This document shows positions 34,811 through 43,321 of a stretch of 64,000 nucleotides of DNA, piece after piece. Position 1 is the stretch's first letter, and each line of letters begins with the position of its first letter. Below the pieces are notes generated by a model, which worked only from the letters and a program-made list of their open reading frames with translations, was not told where the DNA came from and made no database searches. The stretch is from an uncultured Eubacterium sp. (GTDB taxonomy: Bacteria; Bacillota; Clostridia; Oscillospirales; Acutalibacteraceae), in NCBI RefSeq assembly GCF_934525195.1, contig NZ_CAKSZA010000003.1, positions 1 to 64,000 of the forward strand, in the 5' to 3' direction. The translations under genes and the position numbers were made by a program.

Positions 34811-35197
34811 TTATTTCCAATACTTTCTCATTGCAGACACGATAGCCTGCTGAGGTAAATCTTCATCCCACATTTCAGGAATGTCCTGCGGGTGCAAATG
34901 TTCCTCACCCTGACGGCGAATCTTGGCAACTCTTACTGCCTCAACAAATCTTGCCGGCTCAACGCCTCTCGGACAACGCTCCAAGCAAGCAAGGCAAGAA
35001 AGGCAAGTGTACAATGATTCGCTATCCAAAAGCGGTTCGATATTGCCGTTTGCCACCATAGACACAAACTGATGCGGATGATATTCCATATTATCATAAG
35101 AAGGACAGGTTGCCGAGCATTTGCCGCAGCCCATACATTTGAGCGGATTGATTCCTGCCGAACGGATAACCTGCTCTTTAAGATAATTATTTTCCAT
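34811..35197 (-). CDS. hdrC: Heterodisulfide reductase subunit C-like
   Basis: 128 residues with two [4Fe-4S] ferredoxin motifs, CMGCGKCSATCP (about 21-32) and CLSCLACLERCP (about 66-77), followed by the HdrC helical tail. It relays electrons from HdrA to HdrB. It sits 13 bp downstream of hdrB and 20 bp upstream of hdrA, with GGAGGG at its start. Confidence 0.92.
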   Translation of the reverse strand: MENNYLKEQVIRSAGINPLKCMGCGKCSATCPSYDNMEYHPHQFVSMVANGNIEPLLDSESLYTCLSCLACLERCPRGVEPARFVEAVRVAKIRRQGEEHLHPQDIPEMWDEDLPQQAIVSAMRKYWK

Positions 35198-35209
35198 TGC
35201 AAGCCCTCC

Positions 35210-35995
35210 TTATTCGCCAATCAAACCGAGCGCCTCTGCAAGCACCTCTGTGAAGTACTTAACTGGCACATCATAATCTGTTGCATTCTTATTGAGATTA
35301 TACATACAAAGCGGACAAGCCGTGATAACCATCTCTGCTCCGTTTTTAACAGCGTTTTCAAGCACTGCGTTGCCGTTTGCTTTTGCAATCTCCTTGTTTT
35401 CAAGGGTGGTGTAGCCGCCGCAGCACTCGTTGCGCATTGAATACACAACAGGAGTTGCGCCCAATGCCTTGATTAAATCCTCCATAATTGTCGGATTTTC
35501 AGGGTCGTCCATCTGCATAACTCTGCTTGGACGAAGAAGCAAGCAACCGTAATAAGCCGCAATCTTTTTGCCCTTGAGAGGATTTTTTACCGCTGCCTTG
35601 ACATTGTCAAATCCCACCTTGTCACGCAAAACTTCAAGATAGTGAATGACATTTGTTTCGCCTCTGTAAGGCTCGTCAAGTTTCATATATCTTGCAACCT
35701 TGTCTGCGATTTCTTCATCGAGCATATCGTTGTTTACCTGCTTGATGACATTGTGGCAGGCGGAGCACATAGTTACAAGATCCTGACCGAGTTCTTTTGA
35801 TTTATTGAGCGCACGAACAGAAGAAAGTTTTGTTGCAATCTCGTCCCTTGCCATAGGATAAACACCGCCGCAACACTGCCAATCAGGGAGTTCCTCAAGT
35901 GTAACACCGAGAGCCTCTGCCGACATTCTTGCGTATTTATCCAAATCCTGCGCCTTTGTTTTCAAGGTGCATCCCGGATAATAACTGAAAGTCAT
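35210..35995 (-). CDS. hdrB: Heterodisulfide reductase subunit B-like, CCG-domain protein
   Basis: 261 residues with two CCG domains: CCGG near 42 with CSACH near 80, and CLLLRP near 152, CCGGY near 193, CPLC near 231. These coordinate the non-cubane clusters at the disulfide site in methanogen HdrB. Bacteria lack CoM-S-S-CoB, so here the domain either reduces another disulfide or passes electrons to the FrdAB-like pair. The gene starts 50 bp after the fumarase gene and belongs to the same operon. Confidence 0.92.
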   Translation of the reverse strand: MTFSYYPGCTLKTKAQDLDKYARMSAEALGVTLEELPDWQCCGGVYPMARDEIATKLSSVRALNKSKELGQDLVTMCSACHNVIKQVNNDMLDEEIADKVARYMKLDEPYRGETNVIHYLEVLRDKVGFDNVKAAVKNPLKGKKIAAYYGCLLLRPSRVMQMDDPENPTIMEDLIKALGATPVVYSMRNECCGGYTTLENKEIAKANGNAVLENAVKNGAEMVITACPLCMYNLNKNATDYDVPVKYFTEVLAEALGLIGE

Positions 35996-36044
35996 TATTC
36001 TATTCTCCTTTATCCTAAATCCAAAATTCTAATTTTTACGAAAA

Positions 36045-37421
36045 TCAAACCATCTGTTCCGGATGGAAAACTTCGTCAAATCTTTCTTCTGTGAGGAAAC
36101 CGAGCTGAACGCAAGCCTCCTTGAGAGAAATGTTGTTCTTGTATGCAAGCTTTGCAGTCTTTGCTGCATTTTCGTAGCCGATATATGGGTTGAGAGCAGT
36201 AACAAGCATAAGAGAGTTGTGGAGGTTTGAAGCCATCTTATCCTCGTTTGCTGTGATACCGACAGCACAGTTGTCGTTAAATGAAATCATTGCTTCCGAA
36301 AGAAGTCTGACCGACTGTGTGAAGTTATAAATGATAACAGGCATAAACACATTGAGTTCGAAATTGCCCTGTGAAGCAGCCATACCGATTGCTGTGTCGT
36401 TGCCGATAACCTGAACCGCAACCATTGTCACAGCCTCGCACTGTGTTGGGTTAACCTTGCCCGGCATAATTGATGAGCCCGGCTCATTTTCAGGGATTTT
36501 AATTTCGCCAAGACCAAGACGAGGACCGGAAGCAAGCCAACGAACATCGTTTGCAATCTTCATAAGGTCAGCCGCAAGAGCCTTGAGTGCGCCGTGAGCA
36601 AACACGATTTCGTCCTTTGAAGTGAGGGCGTGGAACTTGTTTGGAGCTGTGATGAAGTGCTTGCCTGTAATTTTTGTTACAGCCTCTGCAACCTTAACAT
36701 CAAAGTCCTTTGGTGCGTTAAGACCTGTGCCTACCGCTGTTCCGCCGAGTGCCAATTCCTTAAGTTCTGGAAGTGCGATTTCGAGGAGTCGTCTGTCCTT
36801 TTCAAGAGAAGATCTCCAGCCGCTGATTTCCTGAGAAAAAGTGATAGGAGTTGCGTCCTGAAGGTGAGTTCTGCCCGACTTTACGATGCCCTCGTGCTTT
36901 TCTTCAAGCATTTTGAATGTTGCGATGAGCTTGTCAAGAGCAGGGAAAACCTTGTCCTCGATTCCGAGAACAGCCGCAATGCTCATAGCTGTCGGGAATG
37001 TATCGTTTGATGACTGTGACATATTGATATCGTCATTCGGGTGAAGAATCTTTTTGCCTGCAATCTCGTTACCTCTGTTTGCGATAACTTCGTTTGCATT
37101 CATATTTGACTGTGTGCCTGAGCCTGTCTGCCAAACAACAAGCGGAAAGTGCTCGTTGAGTGAACCGCTCATAACTTCGTCACAAGCCTGTGAAATAGCG
37201 GAAAGCTTTTCGTCTGTCATTTTTTCAGGCTTAAGCTGATTGTTTGCAATAGCGGCAGCTTTTTTAAGCACGCCGAATGCGTGAGTGATTTCTCTTGGCA
37301 TAACCTCGATGCCAACGCCAATCTTGAAGTTTTCATGGCTACGCTCTGTCTGTGCTGCCCAATATTTGTCTGCAGGTACTTTAACCTCGCCCATTGAGTC
37401 GTGTTCAATACGATATTCCAT
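36045..37421 (-). CDS. fumC: Fumarate hydratase, class II
   Basis: 458 residues, normal length. Interconverts malate and fumarate without an iron-sulfur cluster. Signature GSSIMPGKVNPTQ near 318, GSGTQSNMNANE near 98, SSNDTFPTA near 134 and TGLNAPKDF near 231 identify the fumarase branch of the superfamily. AGGAGGTAAAG precedes the ATG. It is the first gene of the redox operon and its promoter has a Rex-type box, so malate-derived fumarate would be made together with the enzymes that reduce it. Confidence 0.96.
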   Translation of the reverse strand: MEYRIEHDSMGEVKVPADKYWAAQTERSHENFKIGVGIEVMPREITHAFGVLKKAAAIANNQLKPEKMTDEKLSAISQACDEVMSGSLNEHFPLVVWQTGSGTQSNMNANEVIANRGNEIAGKKILHPNDDINMSQSSNDTFPTAMSIAAVLGIEDKVFPALDKLIATFKMLEEKHEGIVKSGRTHLQDATPITFSQEISGWRSSLEKDRRLLEIALPELKELALGGTAVGTGLNAPKDFDVKVAEAVTKITGKHFITAPNKFHALTSKDEIVFAHGALKALAADLMKIANDVRWLASGPRLGLGEIKIPENEPGSSIMPGKVNPTQCEAVTMVAVQVIGNDTAIGMAASQGNFELNVFMPVIIYNFTQSVRLLSEAMISFNDNCAVGITANEDKMASNLHNSLMLVTALNPYIGYENAAKTAKLAYKNNISLKEACVQLGFLTEERFDEVFHPEQMV

Positions 37422-37468
37422 AATCTTTACCTCCTGATATACGGTTGGGTTTAATTTTTTTCTATTAT

Positions 37469-37522
37469 ATTATATATTTCTGTTATTCTAATATCAAGGG
37501 CAAATTGTTAAAAAAATAACAA
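37469..37522 (-). promoter_or_regulatory. Operon promoter of fumC with Rex-type operator
   Basis: Minus-strand promoter TTGATA (37492-37497), 17-bp spacer, TATAAT (37469-37474). Eight bases upstream of the -35 box is an 18-bp site on the plus strand at 37505-37522, TTGTTAAaaaaATAACAA, which matches the Rex consensus TTGTTAAnnnnTTAACAA at all but one fixed base. Rex leaves DNA when NADH is high. Confidence 0.82.
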
Positions 37523-37773
37523 TTTTGACATTTTCAGATACTTCTACAAAAAAGTAATCGTTAAAACTTTATTTTTCGTAATTTTGCCTGTTGAATGATA
37601 AAAACCTGCACAACTTTGCTCAAATCTTTTACAAATTGTTAAAACCCGTGCCAAACGGAGCAATCTCATTCAACCCACACGCCCCGATGCGCAAAAAAAT
37701 TACCTCTCCCTTATAACAAGGAGAGGCATATATACAATAGACGGGAGGGGGATTCCAATCTTATTGTGCTGAT
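37523..37773. other. Gene-free stretch between fumC promoter and ldh
   Basis: No gene or promoter is evident between the Rex box and the ldh stop. It holds AT-rich DNA, a lone TTGTTAAAA half-site near 37635, and repeat copy C. Confidence 0.5.
37700..37736. repeat. Modular palindromic repeat, short copy C
   Basis: TTACCTCTCCCTTATAACAAGG then AGAGGC: one hairpin of the family with a changed stem, lying after the ldh gene. Confidence 0.6.
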
Positions 37774-38727
37774 TTACATAGTAATTCCGTCGTATGATTC
37801 CTTGAGGATATTATACGAATTGCGGAGCTTTTCAATCTCCTCCTCTGTAAGGTTGAGAGGGAGAATTTTTCTGACGCCGTTGCGGTTGACATAAGCAGGC
37901 AATCCGAGATAAACATCACGCATACCGTACTCGCCATTGAGTCTTGAAGAAACTGTGATTACGCTGTTTTCGTCGCCGAAAATCGCCTTTGTGATTCTGA
38001 CAAGGCTCATACCGATTCCGTAATAAGTTGCACCTTTGAGCTTGATAACTTCTGCGCCGGAATTCTTAACTTTTTCGATAATTTCTTCGATATCTTCACG
38101 CTTATAATCGTTTGCAAATCTCTCGTCATTAAAGAATTCTTCAACATTTTTTGTTGAGAGATTGAGCTGGCTGAAAGGAACGAACTCGCTGTCGCCGTGC
38201 TCGCCGATAACATAGCCGTGAACCGAATGAGGGTCAGCCTGAAAATAATCACCGATAAGATAACGAAGTCTTGCCGTGTCAAGAGTTGTGCCCGAACCGA
38301 TAACTCTGTTTGCCGGGAAGCCCGAAAGCTCATAGGTCACTCTTGTCATAACATCAACAGGGTTTGAAGCAACAAGGAAAATGCCGTTGAAGCCCGATGC
38401 AACGATTTTTGAAATGAATGATTTGAAGATTTTTACATTTTTATTAAGTTGGTCAAAGCGGGTTTCGCCCGGTTTTCTTGAACCTGCCGAAGCTGTGATT
38501 ACAACAAGGTCGGCATACGCACAGTCATCAAATGAGCCTGCACGAATTTTCATATGAGAGCTTGAAAAGCACAAGCCGTGATTGAGGTCCATAGCTTCAC
38601 CTTTTGCCTTGTCCTCGTTAATATCAATAAGAATTAACTCATTGCACAAATCGGAATTAAGAAGAGCATAAGCATAGCTCATACCTACCATACCACAACC
38701 GACAAGTGCTACCCTTCTGTTTGCCAT
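37774..38727 (-). CDS. ldh: L-lactate dehydrogenase
   Basis: 317 residues. N-terminal Rossmann fold (VALVGCGMVGMSYAYAL, then DINEDKAKGEAMDL with Asp for NAD specificity), Arg and loop in GSRKPGETRFDQL, ASNPVDVMT, GSGTTLDTARLR, and the catalytic His in VIGEHGDSE about residue 177. It reduces pyruvate to L-lactate with NADH. AGGAGGT precedes the ATG. It is transcribed alone from a promoter with two Rex-type boxes. Confidence 0.95.
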   Translation of the reverse strand: MANRRVALVGCGMVGMSYAYALLNSDLCNELILIDINEDKAKGEAMDLNHGLCFSSSHMKIRAGSFDDCAYADLVVITASAGSRKPGETRFDQLNKNVKIFKSFISKIVASGFNGIFLVASNPVDVMTRVTYELSGFPANRVIGSGTTLDTARLRYLIGDYFQADPHSVHGYVIGEHGDSEFVPFSQLNLSTKNVEEFFNDERFANDYKREDIEEIIEKVKNSGAEVIKLKGATYYGIGMSLVRITKAIFGDENSVITVSSRLNGEYGMRDVYLGLPAYVNRNGVRKILPLNLTEEEIEKLRNSYNILKESYDGITM

Positions 38728-38748
38728 AACTGTCTTACCTCCTAAACA

Positions 38749-38820
38749 TTGTTAAATATATAACAATTCGATTTGATTAAATTTTATATCAATAGCAGTA
38801 AATTGTCAATAATTTAACAA
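38749..38820 (-). promoter_or_regulatory. ldh promoter with two Rex-type operators
   Basis: Minus-strand TTGACA (38804-38809), 17-bp spacer, TAAAAT (38781-38786). One 18-bp Rex-type box, TTGTTAAatatATAACAA, lies at 38749-38766, downstream of the -10. A second, TTGTCAAtaatTTAACAA, lies at 38803-38820 across the -35. Each differs from the Rex consensus at one fixed position. Bound Rex would block both polymerase binding and escape. Confidence 0.85.
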
Positions 38821-38888
38821 GTTTTGATACAAATTTCTCTTTTTGCTACAAAAACAACGGCAAATGAGAGCCGTATTTTGTTTACTAA

Positions 38889-38928
38889 TAAAAAAAATCA
38901 CCTGCTGAAGTGGCACAGCAGGTGATTT
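38889..38928 (-). terminator. Terminator of the DAHP synthase gene
   Basis: AAATCACCTGCTG and CAGCAGGTGATTT pair over 13 bp; on the minus strand a run of T follows. Confidence 0.92.
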
Positions 38929-38941
38929 GAATTCGGTTTTA

Positions 38942-39982
38942 TTATAATTGTTCCGCAATAATGTGGATGAGTTCCCTTGTTTTATCCCATCCGAGGCACG
39001 GGTCGGTGATTGACTTGCCGTAAACGCCGTCCTCAACCTTTTGGTTGCCATCCTCAAGATAAGATTCAATCATAAAGCCCTTGACCATCTTCTTGATGTC
39101 GTTGCTGTGGCGCATAGAATGAAGCACCTCGTTTGCAATACGAACCTGCTCAAGATACTTTTTGCCCGAATTGGAATGGTTTGTGTCAATGATAACAGCA
39201 GGATTTTTGAAACCGCCGTTGCAATATTGTGTGCAAAGGTTCATCAAATCCTCATAGTGATAGTTAACGTGATTAATGCCGTGCTTATCCACGCTTCCAC
39301 GAAGAATAACGTGAGCCATATCGTTACCGGCAGATTCAACTTCCCAACCTCTGTACAAGAACATATGTCCCGACTGCGCCGCCTTGATTGCGTTGAGCAT
39401 AACGGAAATATCGCCCGATGTAGGATTTTTCATTCCGACAGGGATATTGAGAGCAGAGGACACAAGTCTGTGCTCCTGATTTTCGACACTTCTTGCACCA
39501 ACCGCAACATATGAAAGAAGGTCTGACAAATATCTGTGATTTTCAGGGTAGAGCATTTCGTCTGCGCAGGTAAGACCTGTTTGCTCGATAGCGTCCTTGT
39601 GGAGCTGTCTGACCTCGATAATACCCTCAAGCATATCGGGTTTCTTTTCAGGGTCGGGCTGATGAAGCATACCCTTGTAGCCTTCGCCCGTTGTGCGAGG
39701 CTTGCCTGTGTAAATTCTCGGAATGATGAGGATTTTGTCCTCAACTTCTTTTTGAACCTCGGCAAGTCTGTGGATATATTCAAGAACAGGCTCAGGCTTG
39801 TCGGCAGAGCAAGGACCGATAACAAGAACGAGCTTGTCGCTTTCGCCCTTAAAAACCTTTTCGATTTCCTTATCTCTGATTTCTTTTTTTGCCGTAGCTT
39901 CTTCCGAAAGCGGATACTGTGCCTTGATATCCTTAGGTACAGGCAGCTTTCTGATGAACTTCGTGTTTTTCATATTATCCAT
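38942..39982 (-). CDS. aroF: 3-deoxy-7-phosphoheptulonate synthase (DAHP synthase), class I
   Basis: 346 residues from ATG at 39982 (GAGAGGTGAAAAGT upstream); a GTG nine bases earlier is less likely. Condenses PEP and erythrose 4-phosphate, the first step to aromatic amino acids. Class I AroFGH motifs: LVIGPCSAD near 54, PRIYTGKPRTTGEGYKG near 89, GARSVENQEHR near 176, MKNPTSGD, DTNHSNSGK. Which AroF/G/H feedback type it represents cannot be told. No other aro gene is adjacent. Confidence 0.95.
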   Translation of the reverse strand: MDNMKNTKFIRKLPVPKDIKAQYPLSEEATAKKEIRDKEIEKVFKGESDKLVLVIGPCSADKPEPVLEYIHRLAEVQKEVEDKILIIPRIYTGKPRTTGEGYKGMLHQPDPEKKPDMLEGIIEVRQLHKDAIEQTGLTCADEMLYPENHRYLSDLLSYVAVGARSVENQEHRLVSSALNIPVGMKNPTSGDISVMLNAIKAAQSGHMFLYRGWEVESAGNDMAHVILRGSVDKHGINHVNYHYEDLMNLCTQYCNGGFKNPAVIIDTNHSNSGKKYLEQVRIANEVLHSMRHSNDIKKMVKGFMIESYLEDGNQKVEDGVYGKSITDPCLGWDKTRELIHIIAEQL

Positions 39983-40026
39983 ACTTTTCACCTCTCAAAA
40001 CTTCTGTAGTTTGTTATAATAGTAAT

Positions 40027-40055
40027 ATTTTATCACCGATTATATCGTCCGTCAA
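40027..40055 (-). promoter_or_regulatory. DAHP synthase promoter
   Basis: Minus strand TTGACG (40050-40055), 17-bp spacer, TAAAAT (40027-40032). Confidence 0.7.
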
Positions 40056-40157
40056 CAAATAGAATAAATTTTAATTACAGTTAAAAAATCAAGTAATTTC
40101 ATTTATCCTTTTCAGCACTTCCCCAAAAACAAGCAAAAGCACAATCGGTTTATATTG

Positions 40158-40186
40158 TTGACATTTTTATATTAAATTGTTATACT
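40158..40186 (+). promoter_or_regulatory. zapA promoter
   Basis: TTGACA at 40158-40163 and TATACT at 40181-40186 with a 17-bp spacer. Confidence 0.78.
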
Positions 40187-40232
40187 AAAAGAGAATAAAA
40201 ATTTGAAGTATTATGACGAAAAAGGTGATACT

Positions 40233-40589
40233 ATGGAAAAAAACAGAGTTACTCTGAAAATTTACGGCAATTCATACACCATCTTGACAGAAGATGACCC
40301 TGAATATGTAGAACAGCTCGGAGAGCTTATCAACAAGGAAATGCACAACATTTCCAACGAGTCGCCAAATCTTTCGCAAACACAATGTGCCGTGCTTGTG
40401 GCACTTGACCAGGCGGACGCTTGCAAAAAGGCAAACAGCGAAGCAGTCAACCTGCGTGTTCAAATCAAGGATTATATCGAGGATGCCGCAAGGGCAAAGC
40501 TTGAGGTTGATGTTGCAAGACGAGAGATTGAAAGACTCAACAGAGAACTTTCAGCGCTCAGAAGCAAAAACGCAAGCGACGGCAAATAA
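40233..40589 (+). CDS. zapA: Cell division protein ZapA
   Basis: 118 residues from ATG at 40233, which follows AAAGGTGAT; the frame opens 30 bases earlier without a site. The N-terminal domain (RVTLKIYGNSYTILTEDDPEYVEQLGE split around residues 5-30) matches ZapA, which binds and bundles FtsZ. The C-terminal part is a long coiled coil (KLEVDVARREIERLNRELS) and mediates dimer or tetramer contacts. It is followed by a terminator before the U32 gene. Confidence 0.88.
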   Translation: MEKNRVTLKIYGNSYTILTEDDPEYVEQLGELINKEMHNISNESPNLSQTQCAVLVALDQADACKKANSEAVNLRVQIKDYIEDAARAKLEVDVARREIERLNRELSALRSKNASDGK

Positions 40590-40603
40590 ACCATAAACTA
40601 CGA

Positions 40604-40637
40604 TTAATGGACGCAGAGTGTGTCCATTAATTTTTTT
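40604..40637 (+). terminator. Terminator between zapA and the U32 gene
   Basis: TTAATGGAC and GTCCATTAA pair over 9 bp, then TTTTTTT. The U32 gene starts six bases later, so it depends on read-through or a promoter inside zapA. Confidence 0.85.
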
Positions 40638-40642
40638 GAAAG

Positions 40643-42655
40643 ATGAAAAGAGATATGAACAAAAGACCCGAAATTTTAGCACCTGCGGGAAGTATGGAAA
40701 GCTTGATTGCTGCCGTTAGGTGCGGAGCAAACGCCGTTTACCTCGGCACAAAAGGAATAAATGCAAGACGAGGCGCAACTAACTTCACCTTTGAAGAACT
40801 GAAGCAGGCGGTGGAATACTGCCACGCAAGGGAGGTCAAGATTTACCTTGCGCTCAACATCCTCATTTCAGACAGCGAGAGGGAGCTTGCATACAAAACC
40901 GTTGAAGCAGGCTTGTCGCTCGGAGTTGACGCATTCATCATCCAAGACCTCGGACTTGCAAAAATTATACACAATCATTTTCCGACAGCAAGATTGCACG
41001 CTTCAACCCAATGCAGCGTCAATTCGCCGAAGGGTTTTAAGGCTCTTGAAAAAATGGGCTTTGTTCGTGCTGTTTTGCCGAGAGAAATGAGCCTTGACGA
41101 AATAAAGGAAATCCGACAGGCAACCGATATGGAACTCGAAATGTTTGTGCACGGCGCACTTTGTATGTGCGTGAGCGGTCAATGCTATTTGTCGGCAATG
41201 CTCGGCGGGCGTTCGGGCAACCGTGGACTTTGCGCACAACCTTGCAGGCTCGGTTTCAGCGCCGATGCAAGCAGAAGCTGTGACTTGTCGCTAAAGGATT
41301 TGAGCCTCATCAAAAGCATAAACGAAATTGTGCAGGCAGGAGTTGTCAGCCTGAAAATCGAGGGCAGAATGAAGCGTCCCGAATATGTTGCGGCTGCTGT
41401 CACTTCTTGCAAAAAGGCGATTGACGGCGAATACACCGCCTCTGACGAAAACACGCTGAAATCCGTATTTTCCCGAACAGGATTTACGGACGGATATTTC
41501 ACGGGCGAGCGCAAGGATATGTTCGGCACTCGTCAAAAAGAGGATGTTGTGGCGGCAAAAGATGTGCTCAAAGAATTATCGCACCTTTACGACAACGAAA
41601 ATCCGCTTGTGCCGATTGACATTGAGTTTATCTGCAAGGCGAACCGCAAAGCGGAACTGACGGCAAGGGCACTCGGCAAGGAAGCGACCGTTGTGGGCAC
41701 CGTGCCCGAAACGGCTATCAACAAGCCGATGACCGAAGAAACCGTTACATCAAGGCTTGCAAAGTTCGGCAACACACAATTTTATCTGAACAACATCACG
41801 GTTGACCTTGATGACGGATTGATTTTGCCGGCAAGCGTAATCAATTCTATGCGCAGAGAAGCGGTTGAAATGCTTGACAAAGTTGAAATTCAGCCGTTTA
41901 CACAAATGCCGTACAAGGCAGACCGCTATGCGGAAAAGAACTGCACACCGTACTACACGGCAAGATTTTTGAATCCCGACAGTATTCCCGACAAGCATCC
42001 GTTCAAGAGGATATTCATCCCGATTTGGAGCAAGGATGAAGATTTTGTGGACAACCGTGCAGGGGTTGAAATTCCGAGAGGACTTTTCGGTATGGAAGAA
42101 AAGCTCACAAAAAGGCTTGAACATCTGAAAAAAATTGGTGTCAGAAAAGCGCTTTGCTCAAACCTCGGTGCATATTCGCTTGCCCAAAAAATGGGATTTG
42201 AGGTTTACGGCGACTTTGGACTGAACATATTTAACAGCGAGTGTGCACAACTTTTCAACTCTCCGATTTTGTCATTTGAGGCAACTCTGGAACAGGCAAA
42301 CCGAATCGGTGCAAAGGACACGGGAATTATCGGCTACGGTTATTTACCGCTTATGCTCACACGAAACTGCCCGATTAAAAATCACCTCGGCTGTTCCCGT
42401 TGCACAGGCAAGCTCACCGACCGTAAAGGATTTGAGTTCAAGGTGAAGTGTTCGCCTTATCCGTGCGTTGAGGTGCTCAACCCTGTTCCTGTTTATATGG
42501 GTGACAGACAAAAGGAAATCAAAACCGACTTCATTCATTTTTACTTCACCGACGAGAGCAAAAATCAGGTGGAGCAAATCATCAATTTGTTCAAAACAGG
42601 CGGTCAGTTTGACGGCAAATACACACGAGGCTTGACATACAGAGGGGTAGAATAA
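40643..42655 (+). CDS. U32 family peptidase-like protein (DUF3656)
   Basis: 670 residues; ATG at 40655 is an alternative start (MNKRPEILAPAG). The N-terminal 290 residues are the U32 domain: EILAPAGSMESLIAAVRCGANAVYLG in two parts, HASTQCSVNS, FVHGALCMCVSGQC, SGNRGLCAQPCR, LKIEGRMKRPEYVA. Related bacterial proteins (TrhP, RlhA) work in hydroxylation of tRNA or rRNA, so RNA modification is more likely than proteolysis. A C-terminal domain ends with CPIKNHLGCSRC and a KCSPYPCVE segment. It shares TAATG with maf. Confidence 0.88.
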   Translation: MKRDMNKRPEILAPAGSMESLIAAVRCGANAVYLGTKGINARRGATNFTFEELKQAVEYCHAREVKIYLALNILISDSERELAYKTVEAGLSLGVDAFIIQDLGLAKIIHNHFPTARLHASTQCSVNSPKGFKALEKMGFVRAVLPREMSLDEIKEIRQATDMELEMFVHGALCMCVSGQCYLSAMLGGRSGNRGLCAQPCRLGFSADASRSCDLSLKDLSLIKSINEIVQAGVVSLKIEGRMKRPEYVAAAVTSCKKAIDGEYTASDENTLKSVFSRTGFTDGYFTGERKDMFGTRQKEDVVAAKDVLKELSHLYDNENPLVPIDIEFICKANRKAELTARALGKEATVVGTVPETAINKPMTEETVTSRLAKFGNTQFYLNNITVDLDDGLILPASVINSMRREAVEMLDKVEIQPFTQMPYKADRYAEKNCTPYYTARFLNPDSIPDKHPFKRIFIPIWSKDEDFVDNRAGVEIPRGLFGMEEKLTKRLEHLKKIGVRKALCSNLGAYSLAQKMGFEVYGDFGLNIFNSECAQLFNSPILSFEATLEQANRIGAKDTGIIGYGYLPLMLTRNCPIKNHLGCSRCTGKLTDRKGFEFKVKCSPYPCVEVLNPVPVYMGDRQKEIKTDFIHFYFTDESKNQVEQIINLFKTGGQFDGKYTRGLTYRGVE

Positions 42656-43200
42656 TGATAATTTTGGCATCACAAAGCCCAAGACGGCAGGAATTGCTCA
42701 AACTCATAACAAACAATTTTGAAATAAAGGTCAGCAATGTTGACGAAAGTTTGCCAAGCGGAATTTCTCCGAAAAATGCAGTTTTGTATCTGTCAAAAAT
42801 CAAGGCGGAACCGTTCAAAAACGACAGCGACATCATCATCGGTGCAGACACGGTTGTTGCGCTTGACGGCAAAATCCTCGGCAAGCCGAAAAACGACGAA
42901 AACGCAAGGGAAATGCTCAAATTTTTGTCGGGCAAGGCTCACAGCGTGTTTACGGGCGTGACCGTAATCAAGGGCGACATCGCAAAGAGTTTTGCCGTTG
43001 AAACAAAGGTGAAATTTTTTGATTTGACCGATGAAGAAATAGACGAATACATCAAAACGGGAGAATCTGCCGACAAGGCGGGAGCGTACGGAATTCAGGG
43101 CTACGGCTCTCTGCTTGTCGAGAAAATCGACGGCGACTACTTCAACGTTGTCGGACTGCCCGTAAGCAGGCTCGCAAGGGAGCTTTTGGCAATAAAATAA
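42655..43200 (+). CDS. maf: Maf-type nucleoside triphosphate pyrophosphatase
   Basis: 181 residues. ASQSPRRQELLKL at residues 5-17, VDESLP, GADTVVALDGKILGKPKN near 63 and GAYGIQGYGSLLVEKIDGDY near 140 are the complete Maf pattern; the family hydrolyses dTTP, UTP and modified nucleotides and affects septum formation. Translationally coupled to the U32 gene by TAATG. Confidence 0.94.
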   Translation: MIILASQSPRRQELLKLITNNFEIKVSNVDESLPSGISPKNAVLYLSKIKAEPFKNDSDIIIGADTVVALDGKILGKPKNDENAREMLKFLSGKAHSVFTGVTVIKGDIAKSFAVETKVKFFDLTDEEIDEYIKTGESADKAGAYGIQGYGSLLVEKIDGDYFNVVGLPVSRLARELLAIK

Positions 43201-43234
43201 CAATCTTTTCTGTGTAGAAACAACAGATTTATTG

Positions 43235-43263
43235 TTGAAATTTCTCCATTTTTATGTTATAGT
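43235..43263 (+). promoter_or_regulatory. Promoter of the PHP gene
   Basis: TTGAAA at 43235-43240, 17-bp spacer, TATAGT at 43258-43263. Confidence 0.72.
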
Positions 43264-43321
43264 ATAAACAGATAGTGTGCCCATAAAACGGTACAAAACA
43301 GAAAGGAGACCGTAAGAAATT

